64,000 nucleotides of DNA from Bifidobacterium myosotis (GTDB lineage: Bacteria > Actinomycetota > Actinomycetes > Actinomycetales > Bifidobacteriaceae): positions 152,451-216,450 of the forward strand of contig NZ_MWWW01000013.1 of assembly GCF_002259745.1 (NCBI RefSeq), given 5' to 3'. Below are positions 19,193 to 28,513 of this stretch, one piece after another (the first letter of the stretch is position 1; each line of letters begins with the position of its first letter). The notes below the pieces were generated by a model. That model worked only from the letters and a program-made list of their open reading frames with translations. It did no database searches and was not told the origin of the DNA. Made by a program: the position numbers and the translations under genes.

Positions 19193-20260
19193 TCACTCCC
19201 CCATCACAAACTGTTCGGCGAAACGGACGTCGCCTTCGACCAGGTCATGCATATCGTTGATGTCGCTGCGCAGCAGGAGCGTGCGCTCCATGCCCACGCC
19301 GAATGCGAAGCCGGTGTAGACCTCCGGGTCGATGCCGGCGGACTTCAGGACGTTCGGGTTCACCATGCCGCAGCCGCCCCATTCGAGCCAGCCGGGGCCG
19401 CCCTTCTTGTCCGGGAACCACAGGTCGAGCTCGGCGCTCGGTTCGGTGAACGGGAAGTAGCTCGGGCGCAGACGGGTCTTGGCCTCGGGGCCGAACATGG
19501 CCACGGCGAGCTTGTCCAGCACGCCCTTGAGGTCGGCCATGGTCAGGTGCTTGTCCACGGCGAGGGCCTCGCACTGGTGGAACACCGGGGTATGGGTGGC
19601 GTCCAGCTCGTCGGTGCGGAACACGCGGCCCGGGCTGGCGATGTACAGCGGCACGCCGCGGGTGAGCAGCGCGCGGACCTGATCGGAGGAGGTCTGCGTG
19701 CGCACGACCATGTTGGAGCCGACGAAGCCGGCCGCGTCCTTGGCCTGATTGCCCTTGACGTAGAAGGTATCCTGCATCTGACGCGCCGGGTGGTCCGGGC
19801 CGAAGTTCAGGGAATCGAAGTTGTACCACTCCGCCTCCACTTCGGGGCCGGAGGAGATCTGCCAGCCCATGGAGATGAAGAAGTCCTCGACGTCCTCCAT
19901 CAGCTTGGGCAGCGGGTGACGCGCGCCCAGCGGCTTGCGGTTGACCGGCAGCGTCATGTCCACGGTTTCGGCGGCCAGCGCGGCCTTCTCGGCGGCTTCC
20001 TTGAGCTCGATCTCCTTGGGACCGTACGCGCGGCCGAAGTCGGCGCGAAGCTTGCCCATGAGCTTGCCGGCTTCCTTCTTCTGGTCTGCGGGCAGGGAAC
20101 CGATGGCCTTGCTGGCCTGGGTCATCGCCGAATCGGCGCCTGCGTACTGTGTCTTGATGGCCTTAAGTTCCTCCAGATTGGAGGCACCTTGGATTTTCTC
20201 GATGCCCTCGGCGACCGCTGCGGTCACCTGGTCGGCGTCGAACACCAGTTGTTCTGCCAC
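19193..20260 (-). CDS. pheS: Phenylalanyl-tRNA synthetase alpha subunit
   Basis: 355 residues. It forms the alpha2-beta2 enzyme with PheT and carries the class II catalytic core. An N-terminal coiled coil spans about 15-85. Motif 2 lies in RVFRTDELDATHTPVFHQCE and motif 3 in TGFAFGVGMERTLLLR; GWQISSGPEVEAEWYNFDSL lies upstream. It begins with GTG at 20260, preceded by AAGGG. It lies 53 bases downstream of the TrmH-type methyltransferase gene, with no T-box leader between, so the two are probably cotranscribed. Confidence 0.97.
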   Translation of the reverse strand: MAEQLVFDADQVTAAVAEGIEKIQGASNLEELKAIKTQYAGADSAMTQASKAIGSLPADQKKEAGKLMGKLRADFGRAYGPKEIELKEAAEKAALAAETVDMTLPVNRKPLGARHPLPKLMEDVEDFFISMGWQISSGPEVEAEWYNFDSLNFGPDHPARQMQDTFYVKGNQAKDAAGFVGSNMVVRTQTSSDQVRALLTRGVPLYIASPGRVFRTDELDATHTPVFHQCEALAVDKHLTMADLKGVLDKLAVAMFGPEAKTRLRPSYFPFTEPSAELDLWFPDKKGGPGWLEWGGCGMVNPNVLKSAGIDPEVYTGFAFGVGMERTLLLRSDINDMHDLVEGDVRFAEQFVMGE

Positions 20261-20313
20261 GAGAACCCTTTCGTCCGATGATTGCTCAGCGTTTTACAGA
20301 GTTTTTTCCAAAC

Positions 20314-21183
20314 TCACATTGTTTCAATATGACGCGACATAGCCAAGCTCATCAGCATCACCGCGGCCGAGGTGGCGAGGTTGAGCGATTCGGCTTTGCC
20401 GTACAGCGGGATGGAGACGATACGGCCGCAGCGGGCGAGGATCCCGGGCTCAAGCCCACGCGCCTCATTGCCGAACAGCACGGTCTTGGGTCGTCCTGCG
20501 GCGCCCGGGTCGGCGAGCACCGACGGCAGGCTTTCCGGCTCACGCCCGGGGATGCCGTACACATCGGCGGCCCATACGTCCATATGCTGGGCGGCCGTCC
20601 AAGCGAAGAACTCCTCGGTGCCCATCGTCAGCACCGGCAGATGGAACAGCGAGCCGACGGTGGAACGGATGACCTTGGGATTGAGCATGTCCACGCAGTC
20701 GTCCACGAACACCACGGCGTCGCATCCGGCGGCGTCCGCGGCGCGAATCACCGTGCCGGCGTTGCCCGGGTCGCGCACCTGCCAGAAGGCCGCCACCTGC
20801 GGGGCTCCGCCGAGATCCACGTCCTCCACGCTCCAACGTATCGCGTTGGCGTTGCCCACCGCCACGATGCCCTGCGCGTCGGAGCTGATGCGGCGAATCA
20901 CCTCGCCGGTGCAGCGGTGGACGTAGATGGTGGCGTCCTGCGATGTGTCGACGATCTTCTCCAACGTGGAGGATGCGATGCGCGGATGGTCGAGCGCCTG
21001 CGCGACCTCGACGTACAGGTCCTGCACCACGTCGGGCCGCCAGGTAACGGCCTCGCGCACCGACTGCGGCCCTTCGATGAGGAACCGTCCGGAGCGCTCG
21101 CGTCCTTTGGCGCGCGCGAGGTCCGCGACGCGGCGCACCCGGTCGGATTTCGGATTGTCAAGAATCTGGGCATTGATGGGCAT
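20314..21183 (-). CDS. TrmH/SpoU-family RNA 2'-O-methyltransferase
   Basis: 289 residues from the ATG at 21183. An N-terminal substrate-binding domain (RRVADLARAKGRERSGRFLI, about 12-90) is followed by the knotted SPOUT domain: FWQVRDPGNAGTVIRAADAA (motif 1 with the conserved Asn and Arg), VLFGNEARGLEP (motif 2) and SIPLYGKAESLNLATSAAVM (motif 3). It should methylate ribose 2'-OH groups in rRNA or tRNA. The exact target cannot be read from sequence. Its place directly before pheST is the familiar actinobacterial order. Confidence 0.92.
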   Translation of the reverse strand: MPINAQILDNPKSDRVRRVADLARAKGRERSGRFLIEGPQSVREAVTWRPDVVQDLYVEVAQALDHPRIASSTLEKIVDTSQDATIYVHRCTGEVIRRISSDAQGIVAVGNANAIRWSVEDVDLGGAPQVAAFWQVRDPGNAGTVIRAADAAGCDAVVFVDDCVDMLNPKVIRSTVGSLFHLPVLTMGTEEFFAWTAAQHMDVWAADVYGIPGREPESLPSVLADPGAAGRPKTVLFGNEARGLEPGILARCGRIVSIPLYGKAESLNLATSAAVMLMSLAMSRHIETM

Positions 21184-21271
21184 ACGCCCTACCCTACCGC
21201 ACATTCGTATCGGCGGTGGGCCCGGACACAATCGTCGGGCAATCGACCTTTTCGCGACAATGGCGCGCGGC

Positions 21272-22120
21272 TCAGGCGCCGCGAAGGGGCGAATGCCAGT
21301 TGCCGGTGACCACGGCAATGGTAACGGCCGCCAGAGGAATCACCAAGCTGACCACGTAGGAGACCCAGTCGATGGTGTGCAGCCGCGAGACACGCGCCTG
21401 ACTACGTTCGGTGGAGCCGCCGAAGCCCCGGGCCTCCATCGCGGTGGCGAGCTTCGTCGCCCTGCGGATGGACAGGACCAGCAGGCCGAACGCCTGGGCG
21501 AACATGCGAACGAACGCATTGCCGTCGCCCAGACCGCGAGAACGGCGTGACAGGCCGAGCGCACGCCAATCCTCCTGCAGAAGCGTGAACATGCGCATGC
21601 CGGCCAGGGCGCCGTACACAAAACGCGACGGCAGGCGCAGTATCTGCACCAGACCGTCCGCCAGATCGGTGGGATCGAGACCCAGCATGAACATCACGCT
21701 GGGGACCGCGATCGCCGCCACGCGCAGGAACGTGGCCGTCGCCAGATACAGGGAGCCTTCGCTCACGACGATGGCGGCCCATGAGAAGTACACGGTTCCG
21801 CTGGTGCGGCCGTACAGCACGATGGTGATGAAACCACCGACCGCGCCGATCCACACCGGCCACGTCCGACGGAACACCACCAACGGATTGATACCGGTGA
21901 CCCACAACACCAGCATCACCACCGCGAACTGGATGGATGCGGAGACCACGTCGAGCGTGGTGAACAGCGGCAAACTCATCACGAATGGGCAGATGAAACG
22001 GCTGACTGGGTTCAGACGCGCGATCAGCCATGACTGGGAGGCCGGCTGAACCGGCTCGTGGCGCTGGTCGGGCGGCGTGACGACAACGGACATGGAGGAA
22101 TCCTGCAGCACACTCATCAT
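21272..22120 (-). CDS. ECF transporter transmembrane component EcfT (YkoC-like)
   Basis: 282 residues with about five to six membrane helices. The cytoplasmic coupling helices show the Ala-Arg-Gly type motifs of EcfT proteins: WRALGLSRRSRGLGDGN and AMEARGFGGSTERSQ. It starts at ATG 22120 or 22117, overlapping the ATPase stop as ATGA. It links the fused ATPase to the substrate-binding YkoE-type protein encoded upstream. With the TPP riboswitch, the set is a dedicated importer for a thiamine precursor such as hydroxymethylpyrimidine. Confidence 0.92.
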   Translation of the reverse strand: MMSVLQDSSMSVVVTPPDQRHEPVQPASQSWLIARLNPVSRFICPFVMSLPLFTTLDVVSASIQFAVVMLVLWVTGINPLVVFRRTWPVWIGAVGGFITIVLYGRTSGTVYFSWAAIVVSEGSLYLATATFLRVAAIAVPSVMFMLGLDPTDLADGLVQILRLPSRFVYGALAGMRMFTLLQEDWRALGLSRRSRGLGDGNAFVRMFAQAFGLLVLSIRRATKLATAMEARGFGGSTERSQARVSRLHTIDWVSYVVSLVIPLAAVTIAVVTGNWHSPLRGA

Positions 22121-23754
22121 GCATTCCTTTCCTGCGACGAGACACCAGCACCGGAGTCACCGGAGTCATTCCGGGCATCAGTGGGCGTGACGGCGAACCG
22201 CACCGGAATAGCACCCAGCGATTCCACCAACGGCTCGTCATGCGTCACCATGATCACCGTGCAGCCTTGATCGCGGATGCCGGCGATGAGCTCCACCATC
22301 TGACTCCAGGTACGGAAATCCTGTCCGAACGTCGGCTCGTCCATGACCAGCACGCGAGGTGCCGCCGCCAGCATGGACGCGACCGAAAGCCTGCGTTTCT
22401 CACCGCCGGACAGCGTGTACGGGTTGCCTTGGGCGAATCGGGACAGTCGCAGCCGTTCGAGCAGCCGATCCGCTATCGCATAGGCCTCGTCGGCGCTTTT
22501 GCCCATGGATTTCGGTCCGATGGCCACCTCGTCGCGCACGGTGTTGGCGGCGAACTGGTGCTCGGGCTCCTGGAAGACCATGCCGATGCGACCGAGCAGT
22601 TCACGGCTCTTCCATGCGAAGGGCTCGCGACGATCCTCGCGGGGTGCAAGCTCCGGGGCGATGAGAACCCGGCCGGCGACCGGCTTGAGCAGGCCGGCCA
22701 AGGTGAGCGCCAGCGTGGATTTGCCGGCGCCGTTCGGCCCCATCAGCGCATAGACCCGGCCGCGACGGAAGCTGAGGCTCACATGCTCGCCCAGTGCCAC
22801 CCCGTTGCGGCCGAAGGACAGGTCTTCAGTGGACAGGACGATATCGGCGGCGCCAATACCGTCACCTTCGGCAACCCCGGCAGTGGCAACGCCATCGTGA
22901 GAGGATTCCTCCGCCTTACCCGAAGTAGCCTCCGACGCGGCTTCCTTGGGCGGGAAATGCGGAATCGCACGCCCCGGCACCCATGAGCCGCCTTCGGCGA
23001 GCACGTCGCCCATCGTGGAGAACACCTCGTCGGGCGTCCCATCGGCGAGCACGCCGCCTTCGTGCTCCCCCGCCGCCGCGCCGAGCACGATCACGCGATC
23101 CACCAGATCAAGCCAGACGTCGATATGGTGTTCGACCACGACCATGGTCTGGCCGGTGGACTCGATCACATGCTTGACCGCGTCATGCACCTCACGCACG
23201 CCGTCGGGGTCGAGATTGGCGGTGGGTTCGTCGAGCAGCAGCAGGCCGGGCCTCATGGCCAGCACGCCGGCCAACGCCAGCCGCTGACGCTGACCACCGG
23301 ACAGATGGCGCGTGGAGTGGTTCATCTCCAGGGATTCGAGGCCGACGATGTCGAGCGCCGATCGTACGCGACGCCATGTCTCCTCTCGAGGCACGCCCAG
23401 ATTCTCACAGGCGAAGGCCACGTCGTCGCCCACACGCTCGAGGATGATCTGGGAATCCGGGTCCTGCAGAACGAGACCAGCCTTGCCCCTGGCCGTATTG
23501 ACGTCCGTTCCGCCGATGCGAAGCTCTCCCTTGCTCTCACCTTCGTCATCGCTGCCCAGCACACCGGCCATGGCCGCCATGAAGGTGCTTTTCCCGGCGC
23601 CCGACGCGCCCAGAAGCAGGACGCGCTCACCGGGACGAATCGTCAGATCCACATGGCGCAGGGCGAAGTCCTTGCGCGTGGAATGACGCCAGCCCCAGTC
23701 GCGCGCCTCGACGCCGACTGGGGCCACCTGCTGCAATGTCATATGGACATTCAC
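22117..23754 (-). CDS. ECF transporter fused double ATPase (YkoD-like)
   Basis: 545 residues with two complete ABC ATPase domains in one chain. Domain 1 has Walker A LLGASGAGKSTF, signature LSGGQRQRLALAG and Walker B LLLLDEPTANLD. Domain 2 has MGPNGAGKSTL, LSGGEKRRLSVAS and VLVMDEPTFGQD. A poorly conserved linker (about 260-310) joins them. The start is GTG 23754 or ATG 23742; the latter has GGTGA nearby. It follows ykoE by 3 bases. Fused ATPases are characteristic of the YkoEDC group, which supports the thiamine-precursor assignment. Confidence 0.93.
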   Translation of the reverse strand: MNVHMTLQQVAPVGVEARDWGWRHSTRKDFALRHVDLTIRPGERVLLLGASGAGKSTFMAAMAGVLGSDDEGESKGELRIGGTDVNTARGKAGLVLQDPDSQIILERVGDDVAFACENLGVPREETWRRVRSALDIVGLESLEMNHSTRHLSGGQRQRLALAGVLAMRPGLLLLDEPTANLDPDGVREVHDAVKHVIESTGQTMVVVEHHIDVWLDLVDRVIVLGAAAGEHEGGVLADGTPDEVFSTMGDVLAEGGSWVPGRAIPHFPPKEAASEATSGKAEESSHDGVATAGVAEGDGIGAADIVLSTEDLSFGRNGVALGEHVSLSFRRGRVYALMGPNGAGKSTLALTLAGLLKPVAGRVLIAPELAPREDRREPFAWKSRELLGRIGMVFQEPEHQFAANTVRDEVAIGPKSMGKSADEAYAIADRLLERLRLSRFAQGNPYTLSGGEKRRLSVASMLAAAPRVLVMDEPTFGQDFRTWSQMVELIAGIRDQGCTVIMVTHDEPLVESLGAIPVRFAVTPTDARNDSGDSGAGVSSQERNA

Positions 23755-23757
23755 CGA

Positions 23758-24378
23758 TCAGACCAGCGCCTTCGTCCTGCCGGACTCGAAGCGGTCAAGC
23801 ACGCCGGTGGCGGCGATGGCGCGGTGCACGTACCACATGAGCACGCCGGCGATCACGGCACCGGAGATCAGCGTGGTGACGAGGTAGCACAGACCGTAGG
23901 TGCTGAAGTAGCCGATGCCCACGTAGCCGCCGAACGGGGAGAACTCGTACAGGTAGTTGCCCAGACCTGCCAGCAGACCGGAGAGCGTGGCGATCAGCGG
24001 GTTCCACTTGCGGTAGAGCACCAGCACGAAGGCCAGCTCGGCGAACACGCCCTGCACGAGGCCGATGATGATGGAGCCGCTGATGCCGAACACATTGCCG
24101 GCGCCGATGATGTATTCGATGCAGGCGGCGACCAGTTCGGCGTAGATGGCAGCGCCCGGCTTGCGCACGATGAGTCCGGCCAGAGGACCGGCGAACAGCC
24201 AGAACGCGCATACCAAACCGCTGAATCCGGGGAGTACCGCATCCAAAGCGGTGGTCGGAATCTTGTAAATGAGATCCCAACCGGCGAAGATGACGCCGGA
24301 TGCGACGGCGACGATGGACGCCACGACGATATCGACGACGCGCCACTTGTAGTTGGCCTTGGCCACAGCTTGTGCCAT
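23758..24378 (-). CDS. ykoE: YkoE-type ECF substrate-binding (S) component for a thiamine precursor
   Basis: 206 residues with six membrane helices. VVDIVVASIVAVASGVIFAGW at the start, PGFSGLVCAFWLFAGPLAGL and GAAIYAELVAACIEYIIGAG are characteristic of the YkoE S-component family. The ATG at 24378 has AAGGG 8 bases upstream. It is the first gene of the three-gene transporter unit and lies directly after a TPP riboswitch, so the substrate is probably hydroxymethylpyrimidine or thiamine itself. Expression should fall when thiamine pyrophosphate is plentiful. Confidence 0.92.
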   Translation of the reverse strand: MAQAVAKANYKWRVVDIVVASIVAVASGVIFAGWDLIYKIPTTALDAVLPGFSGLVCAFWLFAGPLAGLIVRKPGAAIYAELVAACIEYIIGAGNVFGISGSIIIGLVQGVFAELAFVLVLYRKWNPLIATLSGLLAGLGNYLYEFSPFGGYVGIGYFSTYGLCYLVTTLISGAVIAGVLMWYVHRAIAATGVLDRFESGRTKALV

Positions 24379-24461
24379 GTGAGTGCCCTTCTTCTCATTT
24401 CGCATACGGCCATGACGAGTGGGCCGCACGCGGATTGGTTCAGGCACGGGTAGATAAGAGC

Positions 24462-24552
24462 GACAATTCCGTGACGACGGCATTACCCGGTCACGTTCCA
24501 TCGGTCGAGACTGCACGTCTCCTCTCAGCCGCCCTACGGCAGCTCCCGTGTC
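24462..24552 (-). ncRNA. TPP (THI-box) riboswitch
   Basis: On the minus strand the leader reads ACGGGAGCTGCCGTAGGG then CGGCTGAGAGGA and later CGACCGATGGAACGTGACC, GGGTAATGCCG and a closing CACGGAA. These are the conserved P2/J3-2 (CTGAGA) and P4/P5 (GAAC.TGA..GGGTAATGCC) blocks of the thiamine pyrophosphate aptamer in the right order. It ends about 85 bases before the ykoE start, leaving room for an expression platform. Confidence 0.92.
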
Positions 24553-24562
24553 AACTCTCCAG

Positions 24563-24591
24563 ACTATAGGGCAAGACCGGGCGGAAGGCAA
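24563..24591 (-). promoter_or_regulatory. Promoter of the ykoE transporter unit
   Basis: Minus-strand TTGCCT (24586-24591) and TATAGT (24563-24568) are separated by exactly 17 bases. A transcript from here would begin about 10 bases before the riboswitch aptamer, which independently supports the call. Confidence 0.7.
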
Positions 24592-24666
24592 TAGGGGCGT
24601 CCGACAATCGGCCCGCCCCTGCATCATCCCGGGGAATCCCGGAGTATCCCTGCGGAAATCCCCTGA

Positions 24667-26058
24667 CTACTTCACCGGCTTCCCCAGCTTGTCGAGCAGC
24701 AGGGCCTCGGCGATCACATCGTTCTTCAGACCGGGCAGCGAGACGGACTCGTTGGGGCTGTGGGCGTTGGACTTCGGGTCCTCCGGGCCGGTGACCAGCA
24801 CCTGGGCGCCGGGGAAGAGCCGCTGCAATTCGGGGATGAACGGAATCGAGCCGCCCTGGCCCTGATTGATCGGGGCCACGCCGAACGCCTCCGCCATGGC
24901 CTCGAGCGCATCCTGGGTGGCTTCGGCGTTCGGGTCCATGGCCCAACCCATGCCGTTGTCGCCGGCCTCGACCTCGACCTGCGCACCGAACGGAGCGGAC
25001 GACTCCAAATACCGCATCAACGCGGCCTGCGCCTCCTCCGGACGCTGGCTCGGCGCGGTGCGCAGCGACAGGCGGAACCTGGTCTCCGGGCTGATCACAT
25101 TGAACGACCCCTCCACCGGGTGGGCGTCAAGGCCGATCACGGTCAGCGACGGCTTGGTCCACAGACGGGAGGCCAGCGAACCGGTGCCCGCGAGCACATA
25201 ACCGTCCACGATGCCGGCATCGGCGCGCACGCCGTGCTCGTCCACGTCCTGCTGCAGGCCGCCCACCGGCTCGTCGGCGGCGATGCCCGGCACCGCGAGG
25301 TCGCCGTTGCCGTCGTACAGCGAGGAGATGAGCATCGCGGCGAGCGTGGTGGAGTCGAGGATCGGGCCGCCGTACTGGCCGGAGTGCACCGGATGAGTCA
25401 GGGCGCGCACGGTGACGTCCACGGTGGTGTTGCCCCTGAGCGAGGTGGTCAGCGAGGGGATGTCCGGCGCCCAATTGCCCGAATCGGCCACGATGATCAC
25501 ATCGGCGGCGAACTCGTCCCGGTGCGCCTCGATGAACGGGATGAAGCTGGGCGAGCCCATCTCCTCCTCGCCCTCGATGAACACCTTGATGTTCACCTTG
25601 AGATCGTCGCCGAGCGCCTTCAGCGCGCCGGAATGGATGGCGATGCCGCCGCCGTCATCCGCCGAGCCGCGGCCGTAGAGACGTCCGTCAACCGCGGTGG
25701 CCGTGAACGGATCGGTGTCCCATGCGGTCGCGTCAGGCACCGGCTGCACATCATGATGTGCGTAGAGCAGCACGGTCGGGGCGTCCGGCGAGACGACGCG
25801 AGAGCCGATGACCTCCCACGCCCCCGGGGTGCCGTCCTCGTTCGTGGCCTGCGCCACCTTGGCGTCAACGCCCACCAGGCGAAGCTCCTCGGCCACGAAT
25901 TCGGCGGACCGCCTCATATGCTCGGCGGTGATGCCCTGCGCGGAAACCGAACGCAACGCGATCTTGCGCGTCAGCAGCTCCACGATGCGGTTCCAGTCGG
26001 ATTCCACGCGCGCGCGGATCTCATCGGCGGACAGCCTCTCGGCGTTGGATGCGGCCAT
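24667..26058 (-). CDS. M20-family metallopeptidase (dipeptidase type)
   Basis: 463 residues from the ATG at 26058, preceded by an excellent AAGGAGGGG site. The di-zinc M20 ligands are in place: His in LLYAHHDVQPVPD, Asp in GRGSADDGGGIAIH, the catalytic Glu pair in FIEGEEEMGSPSF, Asp in VIVADSGNWAPD and His in SNAHSPNESVSL. The dimerisation lid domain occupies about residues 205-370. It probably cleaves dipeptides or removes N-acyl groups. The exact substrate is not determinable. It is a single gene, divergent from the DUF3043 gene. Confidence 0.9.
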   Translation of the reverse strand: MAASNAERLSADEIRARVESDWNRIVELLTRKIALRSVSAQGITAEHMRRSAEFVAEELRLVGVDAKVAQATNEDGTPGAWEVIGSRVVSPDAPTVLLYAHHDVQPVPDATAWDTDPFTATAVDGRLYGRGSADDGGGIAIHSGALKALGDDLKVNIKVFIEGEEEMGSPSFIPFIEAHRDEFAADVIIVADSGNWAPDIPSLTTSLRGNTTVDVTVRALTHPVHSGQYGGPILDSTTLAAMLISSLYDGNGDLAVPGIAADEPVGGLQQDVDEHGVRADAGIVDGYVLAGTGSLASRLWTKPSLTVIGLDAHPVEGSFNVISPETRFRLSLRTAPSQRPEEAQAALMRYLESSAPFGAQVEVEAGDNGMGWAMDPNAEATQDALEAMAEAFGVAPINQGQGGSIPFIPELQRLFPGAQVLVTGPEDPKSNAHSPNESVSLPGLKNDVIAEALLLDKLGKPVK

Positions 26059-26173
26059 GTGCCCCTCCTTATATATCAGCATGTATATAACGGCGTCATT
26101 GCAGCGGTCAGAGCAGCGGTCGGACCGCAAACACCGCTTGAACAGTGTCTGAACGTCACCGTAACCTCAAAGC

Positions 26174-26794
26174 ATGACATGGAATCCGTTCAAGAAGAAG
26201 GAAGAGGCCCAGAAACCCGCTGAGCCCGTCGTCAAGAAGGCCGACCCGCAGGGTCCGAAGGGCCGCCCGACCCCGAAGATGAAGAAGGCGCAGGCCGCCG
26301 GCATCCGCCCGCTGGTCCCGGCCGACCGCAAGGCCAGCGCCAAGGCCGCCAAGGCCCGTATGCGCGAGCGCGAGAACGCCGAATACGAGGCGATGCAGAA
26401 GGGCGACATCAACCACATGCCCAAGTCCGAACGTCTGCCGTGGCGCATCTACATCCGCGACTACGTGGACGCCCGCATCAACCTCGGCGAATGGTTCATC
26501 CCGGTGATGATCGTCATCCTGGTCCTGTCCATGGTGGTCACCTCGGTGGCGCAGAACGCCTGGACGTCAATCCTGATGATGGTGCTCATGTACGGCTACC
26601 TCATTCTGGTGATCATCGACGTGGCGCTGATGTGGCGCAAGCTCAAGAAGAAGCTCATCGCCAAGTACGGCGAAGCGTCCGTGGCCAAGGGCTCCCGTTC
26701 CCTGACCTACGCATGGAGCCGCTCGATTCAGATGCGTCGCTGGAGGCTCCCCAAGCCGCGGTACGACAAACGCGGCCACTGGCCGGAGGACTAG
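26174..26794 (+). CDS. DUF3043 family membrane protein
   Basis: 206 residues. A lysine-rich, hydrophilic N-terminus (FKKKEEAQKPAEPVVKKADP and GRPTPKMKKAQAAGIRPLVP) is followed by LPWRIYIRDYVDARINLGEW, the hallmark of DUF3043. Two membrane helices (about 118-138 and 142-163) and a basic tail follow. Such proteins are widespread in Actinobacteria and their role is unknown. It is a single gene followed by a strong terminator. Confidence 0.85.
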   Translation: MTWNPFKKKEEAQKPAEPVVKKADPQGPKGRPTPKMKKAQAAGIRPLVPADRKASAKAAKARMRERENAEYEAMQKGDINHMPKSERLPWRIYIRDYVDARINLGEWFIPVMIVILVLSMVVTSVAQNAWTSILMMVLMYGYLILVIIDVALMWRKLKKKLIAKYGEASVAKGSRSLTYAWSRSIQMRRWRLPKPRYDKRGHWPED

Positions 26795-26834
26795 TCCGCC
26801 CTTACCTCCTCGTTTCCCCTCCTCACCGACGTTG

Positions 26835-26866
26835 CGAAGCCCCCATCACGGGGGCTTCGTCGTTTT
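26835..26866 (+). terminator. Rho-independent terminator after the DUF3043 gene
   Basis: A 10-base perfect stem CGAAGCCCCC (26835-26844) pairs with GGGGGCTTCG (26850-26859), followed by TCGTTTT. It lies 40 bases after the stop codon. Confidence 0.85.
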
Positions 26867-26941
26867 CCCGCGGATATCGCACCATGGCTTCCTATAATTG
26901 GCAGCAGTTGTCATAGGGTACGACCGATTCGAGGAGGATTC

Positions 26942-28429
26942 ATGAGCGAGCAGTACGATCTGGCAATCATCGGCGCAGGGCCCGGCGGCTATTCGACGGC
27001 GCTGCGAGCGGCCGAACTCGGCATGAACGTGGCCCTCATCGAACGCGACGCCACCGTGGGCGGCACCTGTCTGAACCGCGGATGCATCCCCTCCAAAGCG
27101 ATCATCACCGCCACCCATACCATCGACGTCGTGCACCGCGCCGCCGAACTCGGCGTCAACGCCTCCGTGAACGGCATCGATTTCGGCGCATTACGCGACT
27201 ACCGCATGCGCACGGTCGACACCATGGTCAAAGGACTGGCCGGCCTGCTCGCCCACCGCGGCGTCACCGTGCTGCGCGCCTCCGCCTCCTTCAACGCCGA
27301 CAAGACCGACGCCGAAGGCCGGCACATCGTGCATCTGGCCCCCTCCCCCGGCCAGAACGGCATCCTGACCTATCACAAGGCCGAAGTGCCCGAACCATCC
27401 GGTTCCGCGCTGGACGTCATCGCCCACGACGTGGTGCTCGCCACCGGTGCCGAACCGCGCCCGTTGCCCGGCAACCCGTTCGCCGGGGCGCTCATCGACT
27501 CCACGCAGGCCCTCGAACTCAACGAATTCCCCTCCTCAGCGGTCATCATCGGCGCAGGCGCCATCGCCCTCGAATTCGCGTCGATGTGGAACGCGGCCGG
27601 ATCGGACGTCACCCTGCTCATCCGCAAGGACCGCGTGCTGTCCGCATGGGACCGCCGCGCCGGCGTGACCCTGACCCGCGAACTCAAACGCCACGGCGTG
27701 CATGTCATCACCCACACCGACGTGACCCATGTGGATACCGGCGCGAATCTGGGGGCCACGGTCCACTATCGGCATGCGGGCGAGGACACCGACCAGACCG
27801 TCTGGGGCGAAATCGCGCTGGCGGCCATCGGGCGCACACCGGTCACCGATGCCGCGTGGGGCGTCGCGCTCGCCGACGACGGATGCGTGGTCACCAACCC
27901 CTACGGACGCACCAGCAAGTCCGGCGTCTGGGCGGTGGGCGACGTGACAGTCGGCCCGGCGCTGGCCCACCGCGCCTTCGCGCAGGGTCTGGTGATCGCC
28001 GAGATGCTGAGCGGACAGCACGTCAAGCCGGTGGACGACGATGCCGTGCCGCAGATCGTCTTCTCCTCACCCGAAGCCGCTTCGGTGGGGCTCACGCTCG
28101 ATCAGGCGCAGGCCCGCGAGGATCTTGTCGAAGTCAAGGAGACCATCTATCCGATGCTGTCCAACGCGCGCATGCTCATGCGCGGCAGCGGCGGCTCGCT
28201 GACCATCGTCTCCGGATGCGACGCGGCCGAACCGGACACCCCGCGCGTGCTCGGCGTGCACATGATCTCGCCGCTGGCATCGGACATCATCGCCGAGGCG
28301 GAGCAGCTCGTCGGCAATCGCGTGCCGCTGTCGGACGCCGCCCGGCTCATCCATCCCCACCCCACCTTCAGCGAAACATTGGGCGAAGGACTGCTCAAGG
28401 CGGACGGGCGTCCCTTGAACACGCGCTGA
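26942..28429 (+). CDS. lpd: Dihydrolipoamide dehydrogenase-like flavoprotein
   Basis: 495 residues. The FAD site is IIGAGPGGYSTALRAAELG. The redox disulfide is in GGTCLNRGCIPSKAI. The NAD-binding fold contains VIIGAGAIALEFASMWNAAG, the second FAD motif is GVWAVGDVT, and the C-terminal active-site base is in HPHPTFSETLGE. All residues for disulfide reductase activity are present. It starts at ATG 26942 with GAGGAGGATTC upstream. No 2-oxoacid dehydrogenase E1/E2 or glycine-cleavage genes are nearby, so its partner is unclear. Confidence 0.9.
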   Translation: MSEQYDLAIIGAGPGGYSTALRAAELGMNVALIERDATVGGTCLNRGCIPSKAIITATHTIDVVHRAAELGVNASVNGIDFGALRDYRMRTVDTMVKGLAGLLAHRGVTVLRASASFNADKTDAEGRHIVHLAPSPGQNGILTYHKAEVPEPSGSALDVIAHDVVLATGAEPRPLPGNPFAGALIDSTQALELNEFPSSAVIIGAGAIALEFASMWNAAGSDVTLLIRKDRVLSAWDRRAGVTLTRELKRHGVHVITHTDVTHVDTGANLGATVHYRHAGEDTDQTVWGEIALAAIGRTPVTDAAWGVALADDGCVVTNPYGRTSKSGVWAVGDVTVGPALAHRAFAQGLVIAEMLSGQHVKPVDDDAVPQIVFSSPEAASVGLTLDQAQAREDLVEVKETIYPMLSNARMLMRGSGGSLTIVSGCDAAEPDTPRVLGVHMISPLASDIIAEAEQLVGNRVPLSDAARLIHPHPTFSETLGEGLLKADGRPLNTR

Positions 28430-28513
28430 CGGGCGGCATCAGGGAGCGTGCGGACCAGCGCACCTGATAGACTTGATGCCCAGTGTGTGTTTCGTCCCAA
28501 CAAAGGAAGTGTG

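Noticed and set aside
20261..20313. T-box leader before pheS
   Set aside because: Only 53 bases separate the methyltransferase gene and pheS, with no T-box sequence or specifier structure.
28082..28430. Frameshifted second gene overlapping lpd (long plus-strand frame 27082-28467)
   Set aside because: It is an arginine-rich shadow frame of lpd with no family features.
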